NCBI GenBank assembly: GCA_019677205.1
Contig: JAAMXY010000665.1
Location: forward strand, 124,001 to 188,000
Length of the DNA: 64,000 bases
Source: Pinguiococcus pyrenoidosus
Lineage: Eukaryota > Sar > Pinguiophyceae > Pinguiochrysidales > Pinguiochrysidaceae
Direction: 5' to 3'
Positions 19,235 through 28,149 of the stretch are shown in pieces. The position numbers and the translations under genes are program-made. The notes under the pieces were generated by a model. That model was given only the letters and a program-made list of their open reading frames with translations, was not told where the DNA came from and did no database searches. Position 1 is the stretch's first letter. Every line of letters starts with the position of its first letter.

Positions 19235-20264
19235 ATGCTCTCGCGAGTCCGCGCTCTGGCGCTCACCAGCCTGCTGGCGAGCCAGCTCGCCGCTGCGGAA
19301 GGTAGGGCCTTCGCCAATGGACACCGCCGTGTTTCAGCCGCCAAGCTGACGAGTGATTTTGGCTCCTTGGCGCCATGCAGTGCTCATCACGCAGCCGCCG
19401 TCCTTGCAGCCGTCGTCGGAGCCGTCGGCGGAGCCGTCGGTGGAGCCGTCGCTGCCGCCGTCCTCCGAACCCAGCTATGAGCCGTCCATGGAGCCGAGTT
19501 CGGAACCTTCGGTGGTGCCCTCCAGCATGCCGACGCTGCTGCCGGGCACCACCGTCACGGCCGGCTTCACGCTGAGCGGCTTGCCGGATCTGCTGGCCTG
19601 CAGCGAGGAGTTGGAGGCGGCCTTCACGAGCAGCGCGGGCGTGGCCGTGTGCGACGCCGCAGAGCTCACGGGCGCGGGGGGCATGTGCGTCGTGAACCCC
19701 ATGACCGAGCTGAGCCTGGATGGAGCCGACGTGGACTGCGAAGGCCTCGCCGATGGCGGCGCTGACACGCCGTCGCGGCGGAGGAGGAGCAAGCGAAAGC
19801 TGCATCGCCGGCGCCTCGAGGTGGCGGGCGACTTCACCTCCATGCTGACTTTCACGGAGGAAAACGCCGAGGAGGCCGGTCTGGACACCACCGGTGACTT
19901 TGTGGGAGACGTGGTGGACAGCCTCCAGTCGGCGCTGGAGACGGCGGTGGCGGACGGCGCCACCTCGCCCTTCCTGCAGCGATTCGAAGACGCTCTCGTC
20001 GCCGCCGTCGACGCAGCAGGAGGTTCCATCGACGGCTTCACGAGCGCAGCCGCTACCGCCTTCGCGGAGTCCACGACTGTCTCCAACGTCGACGTCGACG
20101 TCGACGAAGAGGAGGAGAGCAGCGATGATGATGACGACGACCTGAGCGGTGGCGCGATTGCTGGAATTGTGATCGGGGCCGTGGTGGTGGCTGTGGCGAT
20201 CGCTGCCGGCATCTTCTTTGTGTTCATCCGTGAACCCAGGGAAGAGGACACCAGGGTTGTCTAA
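19235..20264 (+). CDS. Type I membrane protein with Pro-Ser-Glu stalk, copy 2
   Basis: Exons 19235–19301 and 19381–20264 join in phase 1 across a 79 bp intron, giving 316 residues. The order matches copy 1: signal peptide ([20 protein letters not shown]), stalk of [14 protein letters not shown] type, Cys ectodomain ([21 protein letters not shown]), basic patch ([15 protein letters not shown]), region [18 protein letters not shown], Asp-rich stretch, transmembrane helix [20 protein letters not shown] and short acidic tail. The two copies share the intron position and every block but differ in stalk length and in the basic patch. They are therefore an older tandem duplication, not a recent one. 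Function unknown. Confidence 0.82.
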
Positions 20265-21137
20265 GGCGTTCGTTGCGGGTTGGGCGGGCGGGAGGCGGGA
20301 GTCGGGAATCGGGAGGAAGCGTAGAGGGGAAAGGGCTGGGAGAAGAAAGCCGAAGGCTCAGTAAGTACATACGCGGTGGAAGATGCACCGTCTCTGCCTC
20401 AGGAACCGATCAAGGAAGACGTGTAGCTCCTCAAAAGCGCCAAAGGTCCGTAGTTGATGCTTTCAGTGAGGGACGCGTCGGTACGACATCGTAGAAAGCA
20501 ATTCACGAAACACAGGGTGCGGCACAGAGACGTAGGTCAAGGTTACTAGAGCTACCAGTTGATTCATTCGTTCGTTGCCAAGAGGACACGCAACCCTCCC
20601 CATGATACCGACCATCCACGCACGCTTTTGGCATTCACCGAAGAAAGGGTGTTGATATAGGAAACCTCGACGATCGTGATCGAGAGAACTTGCCAGGGAA
20701 ACCCTGACTAACGAAGGGAACACGCATCTCTCCTCTCTCTACGTGGATCAGTCGCGTCTTCGCTTGCATCCGGCCCAAATCTCGGTCGGCTTACTTCAAG
20801 CTGAGATGCCTCCTCACAAGCAATGCCTTGCATCTCTCCATGGTCAGACACTTGCTCTTCTACCTCCGATGGGGCCGCGGGTGGCTGAGCTACGCTCAAC
20901 CTTTGTGCGGAGCGTCCACGAGCCGTCCGTCACGCTCCCATTCGACCTGTCTGAGCTTCAGTGCTGAAATGAAGACGCGGGGGCGCCGATGCTGCTAGTT
21001 TATGCGTTCCCAAGGCCCAAGGCGGTATTCTGGGCCAGATTCAGTTCCGACGCCGGGGTCCCGGTCCCGGGGGTCTCGGGAGCGCGAGGCGGACATTTCA
21101 AGATCCGCAGTTGCCCTCTTTTGCACCGCTTGCGATC
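20265..21137. other. Spacer upstream of the nucleotidyltransferase-like gene
   Basis: No gene is supported. Short open frames are present on both strands but are not recognisable. Confidence 0.4.
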
Positions 21138-23275
21138 ATGGCGGCACCCCTGCGGCAAGACGGCATAGCAGGCACCCTGTGGGACAACGTCCGCGCCATG
21201 AACGATGATCAGGTCTTTGATCTTTCCTGCTTCGGACCGTCTGGCCACCGCATCTGATCGGACCATTCCAGGCCTTCGACGCCGTCATCGTGTGCTGCGG
21301 CACGCAGACACAGGCGAACTACTGGCAGCAGCGCCTGGAGGAGGGCAGGTGACGCCAAGACTGAGACTCGAAGCCGAAAGCGGGAGCACTTACGAGCTGG
21401 ATGGAAAACAGAGGCGTCATTCTCGGCGCGGACTCCACGCCGCTCGCGGTGTGTGAAGACTGGGACGGCGGAGCTGGGAACGGTGCGCTTTTTTGGCCTC
21501 TTGGGTCCTTGCATCTTTCATGCTGGAAAGCATGCTGCCCTCTACCTCTCCCTTCTTAACCGGTGTCGAACCTCTAGCGCTGGGTACCTTGTACGCATTT
21601 GACAAGGCCAACAAGCTGGCGAAGACCCTCGGGGTGGACTTGCTTGAAGGTCTCCAGAGCGGCAGCATGAGCGTGGCAATGTACCATACCGCTGGCAAAG
21701 GTACGGAGCTCACGTCGTCAGAGACACAAACCTAGGCCTTCCGACCGCGAACCTCTCCCGGTCTCATCATGCCCCTCTTTCTTGGAACCTTGACAGGCAC
21801 CCGTCTGGCACCGCTACCCGGCTCGGAGAACAACAACAAGCCCGGCGTGAAGCTGCCCGCCAGCATCCTGATCGGCGGACGACCGCGGGCCATCACCATC
21901 CTGGAAGCCGTCGTGCGGCAGACGTCCATCTACGCCGACTGCCGCAAGGGCCGCCTGAGCGTGTTTTGGGGCGACCAGGTGTTCGTGCCGTCTTCGCACT
22001 TCCAGTACGAGCCCAAGTTCCACGTGGACATCCTGTGCAAGCTGGGGCCCATGCCCAGCGAGCAGGCCTGGACGGCGCAGGGGCTCAACAAGTATGGGCT
22101 GGTGGCCGTGAACAAGCAGGGCCAGGCGGCGCAGCTGGAGAAGGTGGACTTCTCCACGGCGACGCAGCTGCTGGCCAACTTGGGCGAGATCCAGTACGTC
22201 GGGACGTCTCTGGGATCCTTCTCGGTGTCGGCGGTGATGCTCCAAGTGCTCCTCGACGAGTTCCGCGATGCCCTGAACAAGAAGTCCGGCAAGATGGACA
22301 CCGACCCGCACTTGTGGATGCCCATGACGCTGCCCGAGCAGGGCTACGAAGAGATCATGAGCAAGCAGGGAAAGATGAGTCGCAACCGCGCGCGCGCGCA
22401 TTGGAACCGCATCCAAGCCATGCTGGACGCACTCGCGGAGCGAGACCCGAACTACGCCGAGCAGCTGTTCGGGGCCGTGGACGTGGGCGCCGCGTCCATC
22501 TGGTGGGACTACGGACAGCTCAAGCTCTACTACCGCAACATGATGCTGCTGCGCGACGACACGGAAGAGGCGGCCCTGGCGCGGTCCTTCCTGGGCATGC
22601 CTGGCCGCACCTACCGCTCCGAGGTCTTCGGGACGTCCCTGGACGGCCGCAGCGTGGTGCAAGGCTGCAGTCTCGGTGCGTTCTGCTGTTTTCGCCAGCT
22701 TGTGCTTGAAAACCTCGCATCCACCCTTACCGGAGTTCTTCCCCCGTCGCCAACGATACACCAATGCAGGCGCAGGTCGCGTGTCCAACTCGGTGTTGTG
22801 CAATGTCCACGCCGCAGAGATCGACGCCGACGGCTGCATTCTGGTGAACATCACGGCCAAGAAGATCGTGGCGCAGCCGGGCAGCCTGGTGTACAATGTA
22901 GTGGACGATTCCAGTGCCGGCATCTTGGCCGACGAGAACGTGGCCCTGGCCGGCGTGTGGCGCGAGGACGGTTCGGACGTGAAGATGAAGGCCTACACGA
23001 GCATGAACACCGGGGAGCTGTGGGAGCGCCGCGAGTTCGACAATCCGCACACCTTCAAGGAAGTGTACGACATGAATCTGGAGATCGACGTCGCCACCAT
23101 CGAGAAGCGCCGGCAGAACCGCCAGCGCAGTGCGCAGCGCGCCATCCTCTCCTCCGTCGTCACGGCCATCCGAGACGACTCCTGGCAGGGGATCTTGTTG
23201 CGCAGCATTCCATCCTTCGTGCTCGGAGGCCTCGCTGGTGCGTTCATCATCATGGCGACGCGGGATCGGAGGTAG
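21138..23275 (+). CDS. Sugar-1-phosphate nucleotidyltransferase-like protein with C-terminal membrane anchor
   Basis: Six exons fit together in phase: 21138–21212, 21272–21348, 21397–21482, 21578–21700, 21797–22675 and 22770–23275 (581 residues). The first part reads AFDAVIVCCGTQTQANYWQ, then VILGADSTPLAVCEDW and GNALGTLYAFDKA. That resembles the start of fucose-1-phosphate guanylyltransferase-type enzymes. The junction of exons 4 and 5 rebuilds GKGTRLAPLPG (about residues 119–129), the nucleotide-binding signature of sugar pyrophosphorylases. NNNKPGVKLP, GGRPRAITILEAVVRQTS and FWGDQVFVPS follow. The C-terminal segment SIPSFVLGGLAGAFIIM is a hydrophobic helix followed by a short basic end, i.e. 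a tail anchor, unusual for this family. Substrate is unknown. The first donor (GTCTTT) is weak, so the first 25 residues are less certain. Confidence 0.7.
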
Positions 23276-23516
23276 AGAGGCTTGATATGGTAGAGAACAA
23301 GAGAAAGGCATCGCGGCGCCTTTTGCAAATAGAAGGATGCTGATGCTGATGCTAATAGAGAGACGGTGGAGGGAGAGGAAGACAAGAAAAAAAGGGATAA
23401 TGTTGACAATAGGTGGGACTGTCTTCCGACGTCTCAGAAAAGGACTGCCGACATTCGTACGTATCTATCTGCGCGCACCCTCCGAGGCGCTCTCCCACAC
23501 CGTCGGGCTTTGAAAT

Positions 23517-24864
23517 CTAGAGGTACGCCAGCGTCGACGAGCTGCTAAAGAGCCCATCCATCTTTGCTTTGATGTTCTCCAGCAGCCCCACCACGCGGGT
23601 CATCTCCGCATCCTGCGGACACGTTCGGTGGTTGTTCAGCAAAGCGTTAGAGAGACTGCTATGCGGCACGCAACTTGACATCATCTGGATCATCTTCCGC
23701 GCTCTCTTCAACTCAAACCGCACGTCCGCAGGGAACAAGCATACACGCATACAGCTATGCATAGAGGAGAAGAGAAGAGAACTGCTCTTGGCGTCGAGAG
23801 ATCTGGCGCACCTGCTTCTGCTTCAAGTCATTGAGGTCCTGGCGCAGGCACTCAATGGCATTCGTTGCCCGGTGCGCCTCTTGCCAGAGGGGGTCGTGCG
23901 AGCTTGCAGGGCTCGAGTTGAACGACCTAGGGTGCAGCTCGTTACGTGCACATCATCCTACGGTACAAGCTTATCGTCCAAAGAATGGTAAGTTGCAGCG
24001 TGAACAGCCGTACCGGATCCCTGGGTGAAAGGCGCAATCCCCGCGCGGGCTGCGATCGAAGCTCAGGAACTTCGGAGAGCTTCCCCTGGACGAGAATGGT
24101 CTCTCGACAAAATGCGTGGCCCCCATGGCGCCCAGCCGTCTCGATACGTCGGTGTCCAGCGTCGTCTCGTCCTCGCCCAGGATGTCCATGGCCTTGTCCC
24201 TACGGATCTGGACTTCGGCGAAGCCCAGCAGCTGCTCGGTCTTTCTGACGCTACTGGCCGACGGCTGCCTCGTAAGCGCCACTCGGGGCGCGTTTACTCG
24301 GTTCCCCTCGTCCACGATGTCCTGTGTCACTCCCAGCGTGAGGAAGGCTTTGTCCGAGCGGATGGTGCGCGAGTCACAACCCAGCAAGCGATGCTCCTTC
24401 GGCGGCGCGCACATCATGTCGCTGTAGCGCTCTGGGTCCAGCTCCACGTACTCGTCTTCGGTCGGTGCCACTTGCGAGCAGCGCGCCGGCCGTTCCATAT
24501 CGGCCTCTCCGAAGCCATCGACTTCGCCTTCCGGAAAGGGGAAGCCATTCCTCTGTGATGCCGACGCCTCCTCGCGGCTGTTGCTCGCGAGCAACAGCGT
24601 CGAGAGCAGCCGAGTCATGTCGCTGCCGAGCTCGGATACATTGGCGCTCGCGATCACGCGCTGCTCCCCGTCCCGGATCTCTACGCGGTCGTCCGATGCC
24701 GACACCGACACGCTGCCCTTCCACTCTCGTCGGCGGATGGGCCGCGGCGACCCGACGTCCATCTGGTTGCCCATGAGCGCGACGAAAAAGCTACTCACGA
24801 GCACAACCACCCACTGCTCATCTCTCGGCCCGACAAGCGCCGGCCGCAGGAAAACGCCGCACAT
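23517..24864 (-). CDS. Membrane-anchored coiled-coil protein, unknown
   Basis: Three minus-strand exons fit in phase: 24864–24014, 23926–23812 and 23612–23517, giving 353 residues. An N-terminal hydrophobic segment (WVVVLVSSFFVALMG, residues 18–32) is a signal anchor. A Ser/Glu/Arg-rich mid-region follows, with ASDDRVEIRDGEQRVIAS and RLLSTLLLASN. The last two exons encode a short coiled coil: WQEAHRATNAIECLRQDLN, then DAEMTRVVGLLENIKAKM. I recognise no family. The phase-2 and phase-0 joins and the clean stop support the model. Its 5' end faces the transposon. Confidence 0.6.
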
Positions 24865-25109
24865 GGACGGAGATAACGCACTCTTACCGGGATTGGACCT
24901 TTCCCCGCCTCCGCGATTGGCCCCCCGGGCTCCGGTCGGGGACGCGAAAGCCCGACCCGGGGCCTAATGGTTGGCTGCACAGGGAAGTCTTCTCTGACTG
25001 CCGTTCGGTCGGCCATCAGCCTCGATACAGTACTATGTGGTGGTTCCCGTGAAAGTACTAGTCCGGCAGATGATCTCCGGCAGTCCGCGGTCGGTCAACA
25101 TCGAAACAA

Positions 25110-25111
25110 TA
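25110..25111 (+). repeat. TA target-site duplication, left
   Basis: TA immediately precedes the left inverted repeat and is repeated after the right one (27835–27836). Confidence 0.85.
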
Positions 25112-25257
25112 TGGTATCGGACATTCAAATAAAAACTTTGACCGTTTATCAGCTGAGCCGTTCCCGGAGCCTCCTTTGCGCCACTCTCCTGACCCCGGAG
25201 AGCGGGCCAAGCTCCGAACCGCGCGCAGATCGCCCTCGGCAGACGCGAGCGCTTGCA
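25112..25257 (+). repeat. Left terminal inverted repeat, 146 bp
   Basis: It starts TGGTATCGGACATTCAAATA and is a perfect reverse complement of 27689–27834. It probably carries the transposase promoter and the transposase binding sites. Confidence 0.95.
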
Positions 25258-25268
25258 TCTGTGCAAGT

Positions 25269-26336
25269 ATGCTAGCAAGGAGAGCGCGAGAAAAGCGCTA
25301 CGAGGCCATTGCAAGCGCATCGAAAGAGCTAGGTGCTGGCGCAAGCACGAAGGCGATCGCAGCACTCGCCGGCTGCAGCTATCAGCAGGCATATCGTGCC
25401 CTCAAGAGGACTGGGCATGCTCAAAGCTCTGTCCCTTCCGTCCCACCACGGCGCACGCTGCTCAGCAACCATCAGAAAGTGGATTGGATTGTCGAGGCGT
25501 ACGTAGTCGACGTGGCAGAGTCCGGCTATTGCGCCACAGATGATGTTGTGCGTCAAGTTGCGTGCGCAGATCTGGCTGTGGACATCAGTACTCGCACTGT
25601 GAACCGCATTCTTGCAAAGCACGGCGTATCCTTGAGAGGGGTGGGCATAAACGAGTGCGACAAGTACTCCCCAGAGAATCAGCTGCGCCTTGCTGGATAC
25701 TTGGATGACATCTTCGGACTACCTGCGCACCGTTTTGTTTTCTACGACCAAACGGGCACCAGCTTCGCTGGTCTCATCAAGTGTCGAAGGCGAGCGGCGG
25801 AGGGCGTGGCCTTGTGCCTTGGCAGCGGAGCATTCTCACAGCACTACTCTGTCTTCGGGCTCGCATCATGCTGCACAAGCCGACCTGCGATGTACAGCAT
25901 AGTATACAAAAAGGAACGAATGAACTGTCAGGATGGCACAGAACACTACCATTTCTTCAAAAAAGCCATTGCGAGTGGCTTCTTTCGGCAAGATGCGGAT
26001 CTCGTCATCATGGACAACTGGTCCGCCCAAGGAGAGGGTATGGGGATGGGAGACGCCGTCGCCGACCTTCTAGCCGATGAGGTTGGGGCACGAGTCCTCT
26101 GGCTGCCGAGCAGATATTCTGAGCTCAATCCCATTGAACACGCGTGGCGCAGGACTAAAGCCCGAGCTCGGACGTACATCAATGAGAACTTCGTCACCGA
26201 CGCGTCCGAAACACCACACATCCTCGGCGCCGCGCTCGAGGCCTACACACACATGGAATGTGCGATAGACATGCGGAGGGATGGATATGACGTAAGCCCA
26301 CTGCAGTGGGCTGTATTGGAGAAATGGTACCAGTGA
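25269..26336 (+). CDS. Transposase, DDE (DD40E) IS630/Tc1/mariner superfamily
   Basis: The first ATG is at 25269, 11 bases inside the inner edge of the left inverted repeat; the frame is open further upstream but without ATG. The 355-residue protein has an N-terminal helix-turn-helix (about 12–50, TKAIAALAGCSYQQAYRALK). A second one is at about 88–120 (ISTRTVNRILAKHG). The catalytic domain shows D160 in FVFYDQTG, D249 in VIMDNWSAQG and E290 in LNPIEHAWRRTK, with 40 residues between the last two. The motif style (NPIEHAW, MDN) is closer to IS630-like DDE_3 domains than to classical Tc1. All three acidic residues are present and no stop or frameshift is seen, so it could be active. Confidence 0.93.
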   Translation: MLARRAREKRYEAIASASKELGAGASTKAIAALAGCSYQQAYRALKRTGHAQSSVPSVPPRRTLLSNHQKVDWIVEAYVVDVAESGYCATDDVVRQVACADLAVDISTRTVNRILAKHGVSLRGVGINECDKYSPENQLRLAGYLDDIFGLPAHRFVFYDQTGTSFAGLIKCRRRAAEGVALCLGSGAFSQHYSVFGLASCCTSRPAMYSIVYKKERMNCQDGTEHYHFFKKAIASGFFRQDADLVIMDNWSAQGEGMGMGDAVADLLADEVGARVLWLPSRYSELNPIEHAWRRTKARARTYINENFVTDASETPHILGAALEAYTHMECAIDMRRDGYDVSPLQWAVLEKWYQ

Positions 26337-26423
26337 AGTAATTGGCTTTGTCTCCATCCCAATTCTCTGCGCCTTGGATACTTACGAAATTCTCTCAAGC
26401 CCTTTCGTCTCCATCCCAGTTCG
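26337..26423. other. 87 bp convergent spacer inside the transposon
   Basis: It contains two similar blocks, tttgtctccatccca and tttcgtctccatccca, and presumably the poly(A) sites of both genes. Confidence 0.5.
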
Positions 26424-27677
26424 CTACATCAGATACTTTTCCCGAGCTTCATCCCTCAGTCTGGCAAAGTCTTCTGCGGAGATCAGGCCGTCTTCGAGCA
26501 GGGACTGATACCTCCTCATCTTGGTACCGAACAGACTCGCTGGGCTCATGCTGCTCTCTTCCTCACCGCCAGCTGTAGAAGGGTTCACTGCAGGCGTCGA
26601 CGTTCCAGACACAGGGACAGCCGCGCGAACAGCAGCCGGGGTGAAGTACGACGATCGTGCCTCGACTGGAGGAGCGACGGCGGTGACTTGTCCCTGCAGG
26701 ACAGCACTCGCCGCGTTCATCGCCATGTTTGAGCGAATGAATGCCCTCTTCTTTTGGTGCTTCTCTTCTTTCAATTGCTCGGCTTGGAGGGAAAGCTCTT
26801 TTTTGTGACGTCGTTCCTCCTCGAGAAGCATCTTCTTTGCCTCCACCTTCTTCTGGTTCAAGACCTCTTGTAGCTCCATCTCCTCCTGTAAAGAACGTTG
26901 TGACTGAAGCCGCAGTCTCGTCTTCTCGAGGTCAGCTTTCAGCTTGAGCGTCTCGAGCTCTATTTCGGCAAGTCTTAGCTTGTTGTCCTCCTTTTTCTCG
27001 TCCAGCCTTCGCTGATGCTCCTCCTCGGATGTCCTTGTCTCAACGTCGAGGTCCAAGAGCAGCCTGCGGAAGAAGAGGGTTTTCCGCTGCGATTTGTTAA
27101 GATCATCCACCCCAACCCGCAGATCCCCGAGGCTCCAACTAAAGGAGTCCTGCTCTCCCCTCTTCTCTCCATCGCCGTCCAAAACGTCCTTTTCGTCGTC
27201 ATCCAGGAGATGCACTTCTCCTGACTTCAGGCTCTCCCGTGTATGTGTCTTCTCGCTCAGCGTTTCTTGGAGATCTGACGCCGAGGGGTCCCGCCTCGCG
27301 TTGCGTTCAGCCACCACATTGTCCAGGAAGTGCACTTCGTCTGACGCCAGACCCCCGTCTGCCTTGGCGTCCTCGCTCGGCATCTCTTGAAGAGCTGTCC
27401 CCGAAGGAGCCTGCCTTGCGTTGCGCCCGGCCTCCGCATTGCCATCTGCCGTACCATGTTTCCGAGCGCTGACAAGCGCTTCGGCCGCCGCTTCTTCTTC
27501 GCGACGTGCAGCGTGCTCGGCGACGATAGCGCCATGCGTGCCCCTGGCTTTCTTCCCGGGCCGCTGCGGTCGATGAGGCTTCTTTCCGCGTCGCTTTCGG
27601 CTCAGATCAGCATGAGTTTGCGTCTCGGGCGGCTCGCAGAGTGGTTGCGGGTTTCTGCGCGTACTCCGTCTGGACAT
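26424..27677 (-). CDS. Transposon-encoded accessory protein, coiled coil with C-terminal SHOCT-like motif
   Basis: The first ATG is at 27677, 11 bases inside the right inverted repeat, mirroring the transposase. The 417-residue protein starts basic (Arg/Lys-rich, about 1–60). It then has two imperfect tandem repeats of about 40 residues around DEVHFLDN and GEVHLLDD. A long charged coiled coil (about 200–320) is rich in Glu/Lys/Leu. The last 32 residues read MRRYQSLLEDGLISAEDFAR and onward, a good match to the SHOCT motif (short C-terminal domain, often an oligomerisation or tethering element). No nuclease or helicase motif is visible. It could bind DNA through its basic end or assist the transposase. 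I know of no described partner of this type. The frame is undamaged. Confidence 0.8.
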   Translation of the reverse strand: MSRRSTRRNPQPLCEPPETQTHADLSRKRRGKKPHRPQRPGKKARGTHGAIVAEHAARREEEAAAEALVSARKHGTADGNAEAGRNARQAPSGTALQEMPSEDAKADGGLASDEVHFLDNVVAERNARRDPSASDLQETLSEKTHTRESLKSGEVHLLDDDEKDVLDGDGEKRGEQDSFSWSLGDLRVGVDDLNKSQRKTLFFRRLLLDLDVETRTSEEEHQRRLDEKKEDNKLRLAEIELETLKLKADLEKTRLRLQSQRSLQEEMELQEVLNQKKVEAKKMLLEEERRHKKELSLQAEQLKEEKHQKKRAFIRSNMAMNAASAVLQGQVTAVAPPVEARSSYFTPAAVRAAVPVSGTSTPAVNPSTAGGEEESSMSPASLFGTKMRRYQSLLEDGLISAEDFARLRDEAREKYLM

Positions 27678-27688
27678 GTTGAAAGCCG

Positions 27689-27834
27689 TGCAAGCGCTCG
27701 CGTCTGCCGAGGGCGATCTGCGCGCGGTTCGGAGCTTGGCCCGCTCTCCGGGGTCAGGAGAGTGGCGCAAAGGAGGCTCCGGGAACGGCTCAGCTGATAA
27801 ACGGTCAAAGTTTTTATTTGAATGTCCGATACCA
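27689..27834 (-). repeat. Right terminal inverted repeat, 146 bp
   Basis: Perfect reverse complement of 25112–25257; it ends ATGTCCGATACCA before the flanking TA. Confidence 0.95.
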
Positions 27835-27836
27835 TA
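27835..27836 (+). repeat. TA target-site duplication, right
   Basis: TA directly follows the right inverted repeat and matches 25110–25111. Confidence 0.85.
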
Positions 27837-28149
27837 GGCAGGCAGGTTGTGGCACCGGGACAGGCACCGGCACCGGCACCGGCACCGGTACCTCGACCTG
27901 GAGCCGCGGGATTCCGACGATCCTCCTCTCCTCCCCCTTCTCAATGGCCTCAGAGCTCCCTAAGGGCTTGGAGACGCATGCACTTCATTCCATGGGATTG
28001 GCTGATGGAGGAATGCCAACCACAGCCTGACGTTCCAACACCACACTACACGCGAGGACCCACGGCTTTGGGATATCGCGGCGCGACAGGAGGGATGAAG
28101 CACGAAGGCCTTCAGGGTCATAGAGAATCAACGAGGAATCGAGAGAAAG
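27837..28149. other. Spacer with GGCACC hexamer repeat
   Basis: Bases 27849–27893 are tandem GGCACC hexamers next to the transposon end. The rest up to the ankyrin/LRR start is non-coding as far as I can see. Confidence 0.5.

Larger units (their letters stand above)
25112..27834. mobile_element. Tc1/mariner–IS630-type DNA transposon, apparently intact
   Basis: The element is 2,723 bp long and ends in inverted repeats (25112–25257 and 27689–27834) that match over all 146 bases I compared. It is flanked by TA on both sides. Inside lie two convergent genes: a DDE transposase (plus strand) and a coiled-coil protein (minus strand), separated by only 87 bp between stop codons. Perfect repeats and undamaged reading frames indicate a recent insertion. 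It sits between the membrane coiled-coil gene and the ankyrin/LRR gene, next to a GGCACC repeat. Confidence 0.93.

Noticed and set aside
27678-27944. Upstream extension of the transposon's minus-strand protein into and beyond the inverted repeat
   Set aside because: It would start outside the element, in the GGCACC repeat. The ATG just inside the repeat mirrors the transposase start.
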